Shown here one piece after another: positions 1 to 8,241 of a DNA stretch of 64,000 nt; positions within the stretch are counted from its first letter, which is position 1; the number at the start of each line of letters is the position of its first letter. The stretch is from assembly GCF_014858725.1 (NCBI RefSeq), contig NZ_AQGV01000015.1, positions 62,001 through 126,000 on the forward strand, read 5' to 3'. This DNA is from Pseudoalteromonas aurantia 208. Its GTDB lineage: Bacteria > Pseudomonadota > Gammaproteobacteria > Enterobacterales > Alteromonadaceae. Under the pieces are notes generated by a model, which worked only from the letters and a program-made list of their open reading frames with translations, was not told the origin of the DNA and ran no database searches. Position numbers and translations under genes: made by a program.

Positions 1-1038
1 TAGTTGAAGTAAACTGCTATTTTTAAGGTGATAGTCACCTTCGGCTTTATTTGCAACGTTGACAACATCAGTTTGAAGTTTGAGTGCCTCTTTTAACTTA
101 TTTTGTGCGGTGAGTATGAGTGATAAATTATGCTGTGCCCACGCGACATTGCGCTCACTTTTACTTGCTTTAAATGCATCAATTGCTTTTAAAGCATAGC
201 GTTTCGCTGTGTCTTGATCACCTAATTTGTGGATGTTGAAACTGAGTTGGGTCAGGCTATGCCCCATGTGAGATAAATCCCCTGATTTTTTGTCTATTTC
301 ATACGTTTGTTTAAAGTAATTTACCGCTTTTTCATATTGGCCGATGTCAGAATACGATACAGCTATAGCATACAAGGTACCGGCCTTTTCATTGTCATTT
401 AGCTCAAGTGACGTTTCAATTTCGAATTTCTTTAGCTTATACATGAGCGCCAACTTTATCTGATCGACTTGCTCAAGTAATCTTGCAATACTGTGATATA
501 GCTCTGGGAGTAAATCAGGGGTGAGTTGTGCTTCAAAATTACTTAGATGGCGGTTTATTAAATTTATTCCCTCGTAATAGCGACCTGTGTTGTGGTACAA
601 ATTCGCTATATCGTTAATTGCTTTGGTATGTAGAGCAAAATCGGCTGATTTTTTGACAGTGGTAAGTGCATTGTTAAAGTGGGTTTCGCTGGCTGCATAA
701 TGGTGGTTGTTATAGAGTATCTTACCCAATGCAAGCCTTGTCTTTGCATGCTGTAAGGTATTTTCTTGCGACTGTAACAGCATTTGCTCAAGAATGTGTA
801 GTGCTTGATTCCCTTGCCCGGTGTTGTCCAGCGATTTAGCCAACAATATAGTAAAGTCAACTTTCAGCTCTAAGTTCTTGGACTCGCTAATATGTGTATT
901 TATTGAATTTAGAAATTCAATGCGATCAAGGTGATTATGCAAGGTGTGGGCGTGGAGTAACTGCGTACTAAGCGCACTCTGTTCTATGGCTAAGCTTGCA
1001 TTTACCCAAAACAATAAACAGAATATAACCCTTGCCAA
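1..1038 (-). CDS. TPR-repeat periplasmic protein, N-terminal part (runs off left edge)
   Basis: Reading the minus strand from 1038 gives 346 codons without a stop, continuing past base 1, so the C-terminus is missing. The only good start is TTG at 1038; it yields a short signal peptide (MARVIFCLLFWVNASLA, then IEQSAL). There is no strong Shine-Dalgarno, so the start is uncertain. The mature part is helical with TPR-like pairs, for example AGTLYAIAVSYSDIGQYEKA followed by VNYFKQTYEID. Proteins of this build in Alteromonadales are often periplasmic sensor regions that continue into a membrane segment plus a GGDEF, kinase or DNA-binding domain. Which output domain follows cannot be seen. Reading frame is secure, function is not. 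Confidence 0.75.
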   Translation of the reverse strand, partial: MARVIFCLLFWVNASLAIEQSALSTQLLHAHTLHNHLDRIEFLNSINTHISESKNLELKVDFTILLAKSLDNTGQGNQALHILEQMLLQSQENTLQHAKTRLALGKILYNNHHYAASETHFNNALTTVKKSADFALHTKAINDIANLYHNTGRYYEGINLINRHLSNFEAQLTPDLLPELYHSIARLLEQVDQIKLALMYKLKKFEIETSLELNDNEKAGTLYAIAVSYSDIGQYEKAVNYFKQTYEIDKKSGDLSHMGHSLTQLSFNIHKLGDQDTAKRYALKAIDAFKASKSERNVAWAQHNLSLILTAQNKLKEALKLQTDVVNVANKAEGDYHLKNSSLLQL

Positions 1039-1131
1039 ATTTGAAACTCATTAATCGTCGATAGACAAGTTAGAATATATTAAATTCAGCTGTGTGGCTA
1101 GAAAACAAGGAGTTCAGTTAGAAATAGGTCG

Positions 1132-1157
1132 AAGCTAACTCTTAGTTGAGTTAGCTT
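1132..1157. terminator. Hairpin between fructokinase and TPR gene
   Basis: Nine-base-pair perfect stem AAGCTAACT / AGTTAGCTT with an 8-base loop, just past the stop of the minus-strand fructokinase gene. Neither strand has a long T-run after the stem, so it is a weak intrinsic terminator or a processed 3' end. Confidence 0.45.
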
Positions 1158-1174
1158 AATTACGCTGTGCGTGT

Positions 1175-2119
1175 TTATGTTTTAATATCGTCCCGTGACG
1201 GCAAGGCTGAAAATGCGCCTTTTCGAGTCACTGCAAATGCGCCGCAACGACTTGCATGCTTGATAAATTGCGCTAATAACTTAGGGTCGGTGATAGCCAT
1301 TTTATGCTCGTGTTTAGCCATAAGTTGCGCAATAAGCCCACCCATAAAAGCATCACCGGCTGCTGTTGTATCAATTGCTTGCACGGCGGGTGGTGTCACT
1401 CGGCCATGTCCGTTTTTAGTGAAATACTGAATGTCGTTACCACCATCTGTGATAATAAGGCACTTTACATTTGCTTTCATGATAGCATCAATTGTGGTGG
1501 TTTTTGGATGGCCTGCATGGCTATGCTGATTTAAAAACTCAAGCTCCTCTCTTGCTAGTTTCACAACATCACTTAATGAAATAACATGCCATAGACGCTC
1601 GATAGTATGATTTAAAGACGACCACAAGTTGACTCGCAAGTTCATATCGAAACTGGTCGTTAAGCCATGCTTTTTGGCTTGAGTAAGGGCATAGATTGTT
1701 GACTTATATATATTTGACTCTGTTAAACTATTACTGCAAACATGTATTAACTTATGCTCATGAAACATCTCAGGATTAAAATCATCGATTCTAAATAATA
1801 AATCTGCTGCGGGCGGACGATAAAAATTAAAGCTACGCTCACCATGTTGATCCAAAGAGACAAAGGCGAGGGCGGTCTTGGCTTTATCAGTAAATAAACA
1901 ATATTTAGTATTTACTTGATGGGATTGTAATTCTTGGTTAAGGAATTCCCCAAACATGTCATTACCTAACATGCCACAAAAGCTTGTACTAATGCCTTGT
2001 TTTGCAACGGCTACTGCTACGTTTGCCGGAGCACCACCTGCGAACTTGGTAAATGACTCAGGGGTTTGACCGTTAGACAAAAAATCGATAAGGGCTTCCC
2101 CAAAACATACAACACTCAT
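1175..2119 (-). CDS. Fructokinase (PfkB/ribokinase family)
   Basis: A 314-residue cytoplasmic sugar kinase, expected to make fructose 6-phosphate from fructose and ATP. Both PfkB signatures are visible: the N-terminal sugar-binding stretch FAGGAPANVAVAVAKQG (about residues 26-42) and the C-terminal DTTAAGDAFMGGL (about 244-256), whose Asp is the catalytic base of the family. Its ATG overlaps the stop of the upstream isomerase gene by one base (TAATG), so the two are translationally coupled. In this context it would phosphorylate the fructose that the isomerase makes from mannose, giving a mannose-to-fructose-6-phosphate route that needs no hexokinase. PfkB kinases can also act on mannose or other sugars; specificity is inferred from the neighbours. 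Confidence 0.88.
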   Translation of the reverse strand: MSVVCFGEALIDFLSNGQTPESFTKFAGGAPANVAVAVAKQGISTSFCGMLGNDMFGEFLNQELQSHQVNTKYCLFTDKAKTALAFVSLDQHGERSFNFYRPPAADLLFRIDDFNPEMFHEHKLIHVCSNSLTESNIYKSTIYALTQAKKHGLTTSFDMNLRVNLWSSLNHTIERLWHVISLSDVVKLAREELEFLNQHSHAGHPKTTTIDAIMKANVKCLIITDGGNDIQYFTKNGHGRVTPPAVQAIDTTAAGDAFMGGLIAQLMAKHEHKMAITDPKLLAQFIKHASRCGAFAVTRKGAFSALPSRDDIKT

Positions 2120-3309
2120 TATGCTTGCTCTTTTAATGTATAGGCGCGTAAGACCTCATAACAGGCCCCCATAGTATGATAGTCCGTTTTTCCAGCAGGA
2201 CTTTTTTCATCGCTATATGCGCGGTTATCTTGCGTTAAGATACGATACCATGCACCATGAGTATGGTCGATCATATGTTCCCAGCTGTATTGCCAAATTT
2301 TGTCGTACCATTGCCAATACTTATTCTCACCTGTTTCTAAAGCTAACAGGGCAGCGGCTGAAAAGCTCTCTGCTTGTACCCAGAAATACTTGTCTCCATC
2401 ACAAACGCTATTATCAGGGGCAAAACCGTAACAGATTCCGCCATGCTCCTTATCCCAGGCATGCTCTAAAGCTGAATCAAACAATGATTTTGCTGTCGAA
2501 ACCATCCAAGGCTCACTTTTATGGCGGTGCAAGATCAGTAATAGCTTGGTCCATTCAGTTTGGTGACCTGGCTGAAACCCCCAAGGTCTAAATAGATGTT
2601 TTGGATCGTCTTTGTTGTAGTTCCAGTCGATTTGCCAGTTTGCATTGTAATGTTCCCAGACGAGGCCATTGGCTAGTGCGGCTTTTTCGACCGTCATTGT
2701 GTATGCAAGGTCATAGGCGCGAGTTAAAAACTTGTTATTATTTGTGGCTTCAAAGCACATAAGTAACGCTTCGCACATATGCATATTAGCATTTTGTCCA
2801 CGATAAGGGTCAGCATTGTGAAAAGCACCATCGTATTCGTCGAGGTACAATTTGTGTTCTGGCAAAAAGTATTTTTCTTCAAGCAGCTGCCATACGCGCT
2901 CGATTGTTGTGAGTGCACTATTTAAACCCGCTTTAAGTGCGACCGCATTAGCCAATAAAACAAATGCTAATCCATAACAATGGTTGGTCGTATCTTTGGC
3001 TACGCCGTGCTCAATCAACCAGGCATAACCTCCATTACTTTGCTTGTGAATGTCCTCTAAATACGCTATCCCTCTAACTATTTGTTCGAAGTAACACTCA
3101 TTTGGCTGGTCTATGTGAGCCATTGCATAATTAAATACGAAACGTGTGCTCGATACCAAGTGACGCGTGTGTTTGTCATACACATGACCATCGTCATTAA
3201 AGAATTGATAAAACCCACCTTGCTGGTCAATACAATTTGGGTGATAGAATTTCATGGTAGTATTGATGTGCTCACGCAAAAAATCGGCACTTCTAAAGTC
3301 TTGTGGCAT
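2119..3309 (-). CDS. AGE-family epimerase/isomerase, probably D-mannose isomerase
   Basis: About 396 residues, the usual length of the N-acylglucosamine 2-epimerase/mannose isomerase (alpha/alpha)6-barrel family. It shows the repeated Trp/His-rich helices of the fold: HCYGLAFVLLANA, WGFQPGHQTEW (typical catalytic-site segment) and DYHTMGACYEV near the C-terminus. The start is placed at ATG 3309 because GGAG lies six bases upstream; a TTG four codons earlier at 3321 would put that GGAG inside the coding region. It is the first gene of a minus-strand pair with fructokinase and is divergent from the sugar transporter, with a shared LacI-like operator between them. Mannose to fructose isomerisation fits a locus with an alpha-mannosidase. 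A 2-epimerase role on another sugar is the alternative. Confidence 0.82.
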   Translation of the reverse strand: MPQDFRSADFLREHINTTMKFYHPNCIDQQGGFYQFFNDDGHVYDKHTRHLVSSTRFVFNYAMAHIDQPNECYFEQIVRGIAYLEDIHKQSNGGYAWLIEHGVAKDTTNHCYGLAFVLLANAVALKAGLNSALTTIERVWQLLEEKYFLPEHKLYLDEYDGAFHNADPYRGQNANMHMCEALLMCFEATNNNKFLTRAYDLAYTMTVEKAALANGLVWEHYNANWQIDWNYNKDDPKHLFRPWGFQPGHQTEWTKLLLILHRHKSEPWMVSTAKSLFDSALEHAWDKEHGGICYGFAPDNSVCDGDKYFWVQAESFSAAALLALETGENKYWQWYDKIWQYSWEHMIDHTHGAWYRILTQDNRAYSDEKSPAGKTDYHTMGACYEVLRAYTLKEQA

Positions 3310-3362
3310 CCGGCGCTCCAAAAATATAATGATAATTCACTTTATCATTATTTAAAAAAATA

Positions 3363-3375
3363 TGGAACGATCCAA
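3363..3375. promoter_or_regulatory. LacI-type operator between isomerase and transporter genes
   Basis: TGGAACGATCCAA, nearly palindromic around a central CG as LacI-family operators are. The identical 13 bases recur at 4830-4842 before the alpha-mannosidase gene. It lies between the divergent minus-strand isomerase and plus-strand transporter genes and could control both. No LacI-family regulator is encoded in the window, so the cognate protein must lie elsewhere. Confidence 0.65.
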
Positions 3376-3443
3376 TAAAACATTTGTGATTTTCTTGTAA
3401 CAGTGTGTAGAATCTGGCTATCCCTTTTAATGGAGTATCTCTT

Positions 3444-4712
3444 GTGAGTGAAATTAATACTAACCAAAGCTTTATCGCTGGTGGAAACGCACAAAACCAA
3501 AACTATGCGTTGCCTTTAACCGCTATGACGACCTTATTTTTTCTATGGGGTTTTATTACGGTTTTAAATGATGTGCTTATTCCGCGTCTAAAAGATGTAT
3601 TTGACCTTAGTTACACAGAAGCGATGATGATTCAATTTTGTTTCTTCAGTGCATATTTCATCGTTTCATTGCCTGCTGGTATGTTAGTAAAGCGGTTTGG
3701 TTATAAAAATGGCGTGTTGAGCGGCCTTATTGTCGCATCAATAGGGTGTTTATTGTTTTACCCCGCTGTTGTGGTGCACGAATATTGGCTCTTTTTAAGT
3801 GCATTATTTGTGTTAGCTGCTGGGATCACTGTTTTGCAAGTGTCTGCGAACCCATATGTCGCAGCACTTGGACCAGAAAAAACGGCTTCGAGTAGGCTCA
3901 ATCTCGCACAGGCACTTAATTCATTAGGTACAACAATAGGGCCAGCAGTTGGTGGGTTTTTGTTATTTGGTGGGGCCGGTGCATTGGCCGCTGAAGCTGG
4001 TGCGGACGCAGTTAAAGTGCCGTATTTAATGCTAGCAGCTGCGCTATTGACTATCGCAGTTGTGTTTGCCTTTTTGAAATTACCAGAGATCACCGCTCAT
4101 ACTGAAGAACAAGACTGTAAAGTGAAAGAGCATAACTTGTTAGAAGCCCCCCACTTAGTGATGGGTGTCGTTGCGATCTTTTGTTATGTGGGTGCTGAAG
4201 TCGCAATTGGTAGCTTTTTAGTGAATTATTTTTCTGAAGGGCACATTGCAGGTCTTGCTGAGCATGAGGCAGCTAAATACATCAGTTATTATTGGGGCGG
4301 GGCAATGATTGGTCGCTTTATCGGTTCTGCTGCCTTACAAAAGGTTGCTCCTTCTAAAGCATTGTTATTTAATACGATATGTATTGTCATTTTGCTCGCT
4401 GTGACGATATTAACGGATGGTACTGTTGCTATGTGGTCTGTACTTGCCATCGGCTTATTCAACTCTATTATGTTTCCGACGATATTTTCAATTGCGATTG
4501 AAGGGCTAGGATCGTTAACAAGTAAAGGCTCAGGTTGGTTATGCTTAGCGATAGTTGGTGGTGCAATCGTACCGTTACTGCAAGGTTTATTTGCGGACTT
4601 TGTTAACATCCAGCTTAGCTTTATTATCCCTGCGATATGTTATGTTTATATTGCTTGGTATGCCATTAACGTGGTTAAATTATCAGAACGCTGGACGCGT
4701 AAGGTAAGCTAA
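3444..4712 (+). CDS. MFS sugar:proton symporter, FucP/GluP (FHS) family, probably mannose permease
   Basis: A 422-residue inner-membrane transporter with about 12 hydrophobic segments. The N-terminal LPLTAMTTLFFLWGFITVLN and LQVSANPYVAALGPEKTASS are signatures of the fucose/galactose/glucose permease group (FHS subfamily of the major facilitator superfamily). Start is GTG at 3444, supported by GGAG at 3432-3435. It is divergent from the mannose isomerase and followed by the mannosidase operon after a terminator. I infer that it imports mannose released outside or in the periplasm; family members also carry fucose, glucose or galactose, so the substrate rests on gene context and the shared operator. 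Confidence 0.86.
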   Translation: MSEINTNQSFIAGGNAQNQNYALPLTAMTTLFFLWGFITVLNDVLIPRLKDVFDLSYTEAMMIQFCFFSAYFIVSLPAGMLVKRFGYKNGVLSGLIVASIGCLLFYPAVVVHEYWLFLSALFVLAAGITVLQVSANPYVAALGPEKTASSRLNLAQALNSLGTTIGPAVGGFLLFGGAGALAAEAGADAVKVPYLMLAAALLTIAVVFAFLKLPEITAHTEEQDCKVKEHNLLEAPHLVMGVVAIFCYVGAEVAIGSFLVNYFSEGHIAGLAEHEAAKYISYYWGGAMIGRFIGSAALQKVAPSKALLFNTICIVILLAVTILTDGTVAMWSVLAIGLFNSIMFPTIFSIAIEGLGSLTSKGSGWLCLAIVGGAIVPLLQGLFADFVNIQLSFIIPAICYVYIAWYAINVVKLSERWTRKVS

Positions 4713-4734
4713 GATCACTGACTTATCGTGATCA

Positions 4735-4758
4735 GGCAAGCATTCGCTTGCCTTTTTT
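4735..4758 (+). terminator. Intrinsic terminator after the sugar transporter
   Basis: Stem GGCAAGC/GCTTGCC with loop ATTC, followed by six T. A second small hairpin (GATCAC/GTGATC, 4713-4733) lies directly after the stop codon. Confidence 0.9.
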
Positions 4759-4790
4759 ATATCTGTTAACAAAATTCTATCGCAATTGTA

Positions 4791-4842
4791 TTGAATACGT
4801 ATTCATAATCGGTGTAGTATAAATCACCTTGGAACGATCCAA
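4791..4842 (+). promoter_or_regulatory. Promoter and two operators of the alpha-mannosidase operon
   Basis: TGAATACGTATTCA at 4792-4805 is a perfect 14-base palindrome with central CG and overlaps a candidate -35 (TTGAAT, 4791-4796). A candidate -10 (TAGTAT, 4815-4820) follows after 18 bases. TTGGAACGATCCAA at 4829-4842 lies just downstream and repeats the operator at 3363-3375. This geometry suggests repression at the second site and a separate regulator at the first. Confidence 0.6.
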
Positions 4843-4869
4843 AGAAGTTTAATAATAAAGGAGAGGCAG

Positions 4870-7221
4870 ATGCAACGCTCAGTATGGGCTTTCGCAATCG
4901 CAGTTACTGCAACAAGTGCGTTAGCAAATTCAAAAGATACGAGTAATACCCAATGGGTCGATACATTTATCGGTACTGGTGGCGATGGTCACACATTTCC
5001 AGGTGCCGTGGTACCTTTTGGGATGGTGCAACTGAGCCCTGATACAGATAACCCGATGCGCGGCGAGTCTCAACAGTCAGAGATTTATAAACGCTGTGCT
5101 GGCTATCATTATGATGACCATACTATTACTGGTTTTTCCCATACCCATTTTTCAGGCACGGGTCACTCTGATTTAGGTGACTTATTGGTTATGCCGATGA
5201 CGGGCGATATTAAAACTTCGGCGGGGACAGCCAGTCACCCTGAACAAGGTTATCGTTCGCGATTTAGTCATGATAAAGAATGGTCAGAACCAGGATATTA
5301 CGGTGTTGAGCTGCTTGATTATGATGTCACGGCAGAAGTTACGGCGACCACGCGTGTCGGTATGCATAAGTATACGTTTAATAGCGCTGACAAAGGTCAT
5401 GTTATGTTTGATCTAACCGCAGCAATTTACAATTTCAAGAATAAAGTGATTTGGAGCGATTTACGCAAAGTAGATGACCACACCTTGGTCGCTTATCGTG
5501 CTACTAATGGCTGGGCACGCAACCGCCAAATGTACTTTGCGATAGAATTTTCGAAGCCAATTAGCGAATATAAGTTTATTAATGAAGATAACAATCGTTA
5601 TCGCTGTATGGGGTGTTTAGGCAAAGAAAAGCACTCAACCATCGAAAACCAAGCTGTTAAGCAAACAGCGGGAAAGGCTGTAAAATTTGTTGCATCATTT
5701 AATGATGTTAAAGGTGAACCACTTTACATTAAAGTAGGGTTATCCGCAGTGAGTCGTTCAAACGCACTGGAGAATCTAAAAGCTGAGATCCCTGACTGGG
5801 ATTTTGACAAAACTCGCCAAGCAGCTAAGGCGCAATGGGCAGAGCATTTGGAGAAAGTAGATGTTGGAGGAACTAAGGCACAAAAACGTCAATTTTACAC
5901 CGCACTTTACCACACTCTACAAGCACCAAGTATTTATCAAGATGTGAATGGGCAGTATAGAGGTGTTGATGGTGAAATCCATGAAGGGAAAGGGTTTGAG
6001 CATTACACGTTATTTTCGCTGTGGGACACATATCGTGCATTACATCCTCTGCTTACATATATCGCGCCAGAGCGGGTATCGGGGATGATCCAGTCTATGT
6101 TAGTACATTACCAGCAAAGTTATGAAAAGATGCTACCTATTTGGTCATTCCATGCACATGAAACATGGACAATGATTGGTTACCATGCCGTATCTGTCAT
6201 TGCTGATGCCTATTTGAAAGGAATACGAGATTTTGATACTGACTTAGCAGTTGAGGCCATATTAAGCACAGCAAACAATCCTGTTTATGACGCTATTCCC
6301 GAATATAAAAAGTTTGGTTATGTACCCATGGACGTATTACCCGAGTCTGTTTCGATTACGCTGGAGTATGCATATAATGATTATGCAATAGCACGTTTGT
6401 TTGAATCTATGGGTAAAACTGAATTATCAAAAGAGTACTTTGCACGTGCTATGAGTTACAAAAATGTGTTTAACCAAGAAACAGGTTATATGCGAGGCAG
6501 AGACAGTGCAGGTAAATGGAATCCAGACTTTAACCCATTTGAGGCTAAGTATATGGGGCCATTTACAGAAGGAAACTCAAAGCAATATAGCTTCTATGTA
6601 CCACAAGATGTTGCTGGACTTATTGACTTAATGGGGGGAGATGAAAAGTTTGAGCAACGGCTAGATGCTTTGTTTGATACCCATTTGTCAGATGAGATGA
6701 TCAAAGAACATGAGGATATTGCGGGCCTTATTGGTAATTATGCACATGGAAATGAGCCTAGCCACCATATTGCATATCTATATAACTATGCAGGTAAGCC
6801 ATGGCGAACACAAGAGCGTATACGTCAGATAATGGACACATTGAGTTCAGATAAACCGGATGGGTTAGCTGGAAATGATGACGTCGGGCAAATGTCTGCT
6901 TGGTATATTTTCTCGGCGATGGGCTTTTACCCTGTATCACCGGGCGATTTAAGCTATGCAATTGGCGCACCGCAAGTTGAAAAAGTAACTTTGAAGCTGG
7001 CGGGAAATAAATCATTTACAACGTTTGCAAAAGGATTGAGTGAGCAAAATAAGTATATCCAATCAGTGACGTTAAATGGTAAGGCGTTTACTCGGAATTA
7101 CTTAACACATAGCGATATTGTTGCCGGTGGAGAGCTACGCTATGTAATGGGGAACAAGCCTAATAAACAGTGGGGTAAGAATATAACAGCGCGTCCACCT
7201 GCTTTATCGGAGTATCAATAG
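4870..7221 (+). CDS. GH92 family alpha-1,2-mannosidase, secreted
   Basis: A 783-residue exo-alpha-mannosidase of glycoside hydrolase family 92, calcium-dependent inverting enzymes that trim mannose from N-glycans and mannoproteins. A signal peptide ends near ALA (residues 17-19). The N-terminal GTGGDGHTFPGAVVPFGM, the GNEPSHH block (about 627-633) and DDVGQMSAWYIFSAMGFYPV (about 669-688) are the family hallmarks and hold most active-site acids; GNEPSHHIAYLYNYAGKPW forms the usual signature. Length is typical for a single-domain GH92. Start is supported by GGAGAG upstream. The stop overlaps the next start by one base, coupling it to a metallopeptidase. Promoter operators link it to the mannose import and isomerisation genes. 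Confidence 0.95.
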   Translation: MQRSVWAFAIAVTATSALANSKDTSNTQWVDTFIGTGGDGHTFPGAVVPFGMVQLSPDTDNPMRGESQQSEIYKRCAGYHYDDHTITGFSHTHFSGTGHSDLGDLLVMPMTGDIKTSAGTASHPEQGYRSRFSHDKEWSEPGYYGVELLDYDVTAEVTATTRVGMHKYTFNSADKGHVMFDLTAAIYNFKNKVIWSDLRKVDDHTLVAYRATNGWARNRQMYFAIEFSKPISEYKFINEDNNRYRCMGCLGKEKHSTIENQAVKQTAGKAVKFVASFNDVKGEPLYIKVGLSAVSRSNALENLKAEIPDWDFDKTRQAAKAQWAEHLEKVDVGGTKAQKRQFYTALYHTLQAPSIYQDVNGQYRGVDGEIHEGKGFEHYTLFSLWDTYRALHPLLTYIAPERVSGMIQSMLVHYQQSYEKMLPIWSFHAHETWTMIGYHAVSVIADAYLKGIRDFDTDLAVEAILSTANNPVYDAIPEYKKFGYVPMDVLPESVSITLEYAYNDYAIARLFESMGKTELSKEYFARAMSYKNVFNQETGYMRGRDSAGKWNPDFNPFEAKYMGPFTEGNSKQYSFYVPQDVAGLIDLMGGDEKFEQRLDALFDTHLSDEMIKEHEDIAGLIGNYAHGNEPSHHIAYLYNYAGKPWRTQERIRQIMDTLSSDKPDGLAGNDDVGQMSAWYIFSAMGFYPVSPGDLSYAIGAPQVEKVTLKLAGNKSFTTFAKGLSEQNKYIQSVTLNGKAFTRNYLTHSDIVAGGELRYVMGNKPNKQWGKNITARPPALSEYQ

Positions 7222-7985
7222 TGAAACATCGATTAAATATTATCGTCAGCGGATTTGCTTTATTGTTAAACCCGAGCCTATTTGCGGCGGCACCAAAAGA
7301 GGTTGAGTTATCTTTAAAGCCAGTAACTTATATAGGCGATATTCATTGGCAGAAATTTTCTTTACCTAAAGTTACGTTGACGCGCAAAACGAAAATAGAA
7401 AATACGCATTGGGATAGTTTGAATAGCACACTAATTCAACAAATTAGCTATAATGTCGCACGATTATTATACCGTGATGTAGCCAAAGCCCCAAAGTTAC
7501 CAACGCTAAGTATAATACTCGAAGATATGAAGGGAGTGGCGTATAAAGAGGGTGACTTCAATGGCGCGGTAATTCACGTAAGTGCTCAATATTTTGCAAC
7601 ATTTGCGGCTAAAAATAGTGCGCAAGCCGTGTATGATGAATTAGTTGGGGTGCTCTATCATGAAATAGCGCATGCCTATCAGCTTGATGATCATAATTAT
7701 CAAGAGATTGGTCCCGTGATTGAAGGCATCGCAGATGTAGTTAGAATGAAGGCCGGCTACGTTGATTTCTCACATCGCAAGAGTGGTGGGCAATACGATA
7801 GTGGTTACAAAACCACAGCTTTCTACCTGTATTGGCTAGAAAAAAACCATCAGCCGAACTTGTTGATTGACCTCAATGCTCAGCTTGATCCGCATGACAA
7901 AGTAAAATGGAGCTGGTCGTTATTTGCTGAAAAGACCGGAATATCACTCACTGAATCTTGGCAGAGATATCAAAACTCATTGTAA
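7221..7985 (+). CDS. Secreted basic-secretory-protein (BSP) family metallopeptidase
   Basis: A 254-residue secreted protein with a signal peptide (about residues 1-23, ending FAAA) and a zinc motif HEIAH at 147-151, followed by EGIADVVRMKAGY, the downstream acidic helix seen in BSP-family peptidases (PF04450, 'peptidase of plants and bacteria'). Start is GTG at 7221, overlapping the TAG of the mannosidase gene by one base, so it is translationally coupled and last in the operon; a strong terminator follows. The family is poorly characterised in bacteria. Placement beside a GH92 mannosidase suggests that it digests mannosylated glycoproteins, the glycosidase stripping glycans and this enzyme cutting the peptide. 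That pairing is inference. Confidence 0.82.
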   Translation: MKHRLNIIVSGFALLLNPSLFAAAPKEVELSLKPVTYIGDIHWQKFSLPKVTLTRKTKIENTHWDSLNSTLIQQISYNVARLLYRDVAKAPKLPTLSIILEDMKGVAYKEGDFNGAVIHVSAQYFATFAAKNSAQAVYDELVGVLYHEIAHAYQLDDHNYQEIGPVIEGIADVVRMKAGYVDFSHRKSGGQYDSGYKTTAFYLYWLEKNHQPNLLIDLNAQLDPHDKVKWSWSLFAEKTGISLTESWQRYQNSL

Positions 7986-8040
7986 ACAACTGTGATTTTG
8001 CTTACCCCTAGCAAGGACAAAAGTTGTGTTGTTGTACCAA

Positions 8041-8063
8041 AGGTGAGTTAGCTCACCTTTTTT
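8041..8063 (+). terminator. Intrinsic terminator after the BSP peptidase
   Basis: Stem AGGTGAG/CTCACCT with loop TTAG and a following T-run; two extra A-T pairs extend the stem. Confidence 0.9.
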
Positions 8064-8241
8064 ATTTTGTATTTTTAATTATTTTATGCAGTACTAAATC
8101 AGTAATTTACTAAACTATCAGAAGGATTGTCCGATAAGTAAGAGACATATGTTCTCATTTTTGCTAATTATGGGTAGAGTGGGATATCAAGCTTACAGTT
8201 GATAGTAGTCCCTGCAATAAATACAAAAGAATAGGCTCAGG

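Noticed and set aside
2217..2591. 124-codon plus-strand frame
   Set aside because: Lies antisense within the AGE isomerase gene and has no sequence features of its own.
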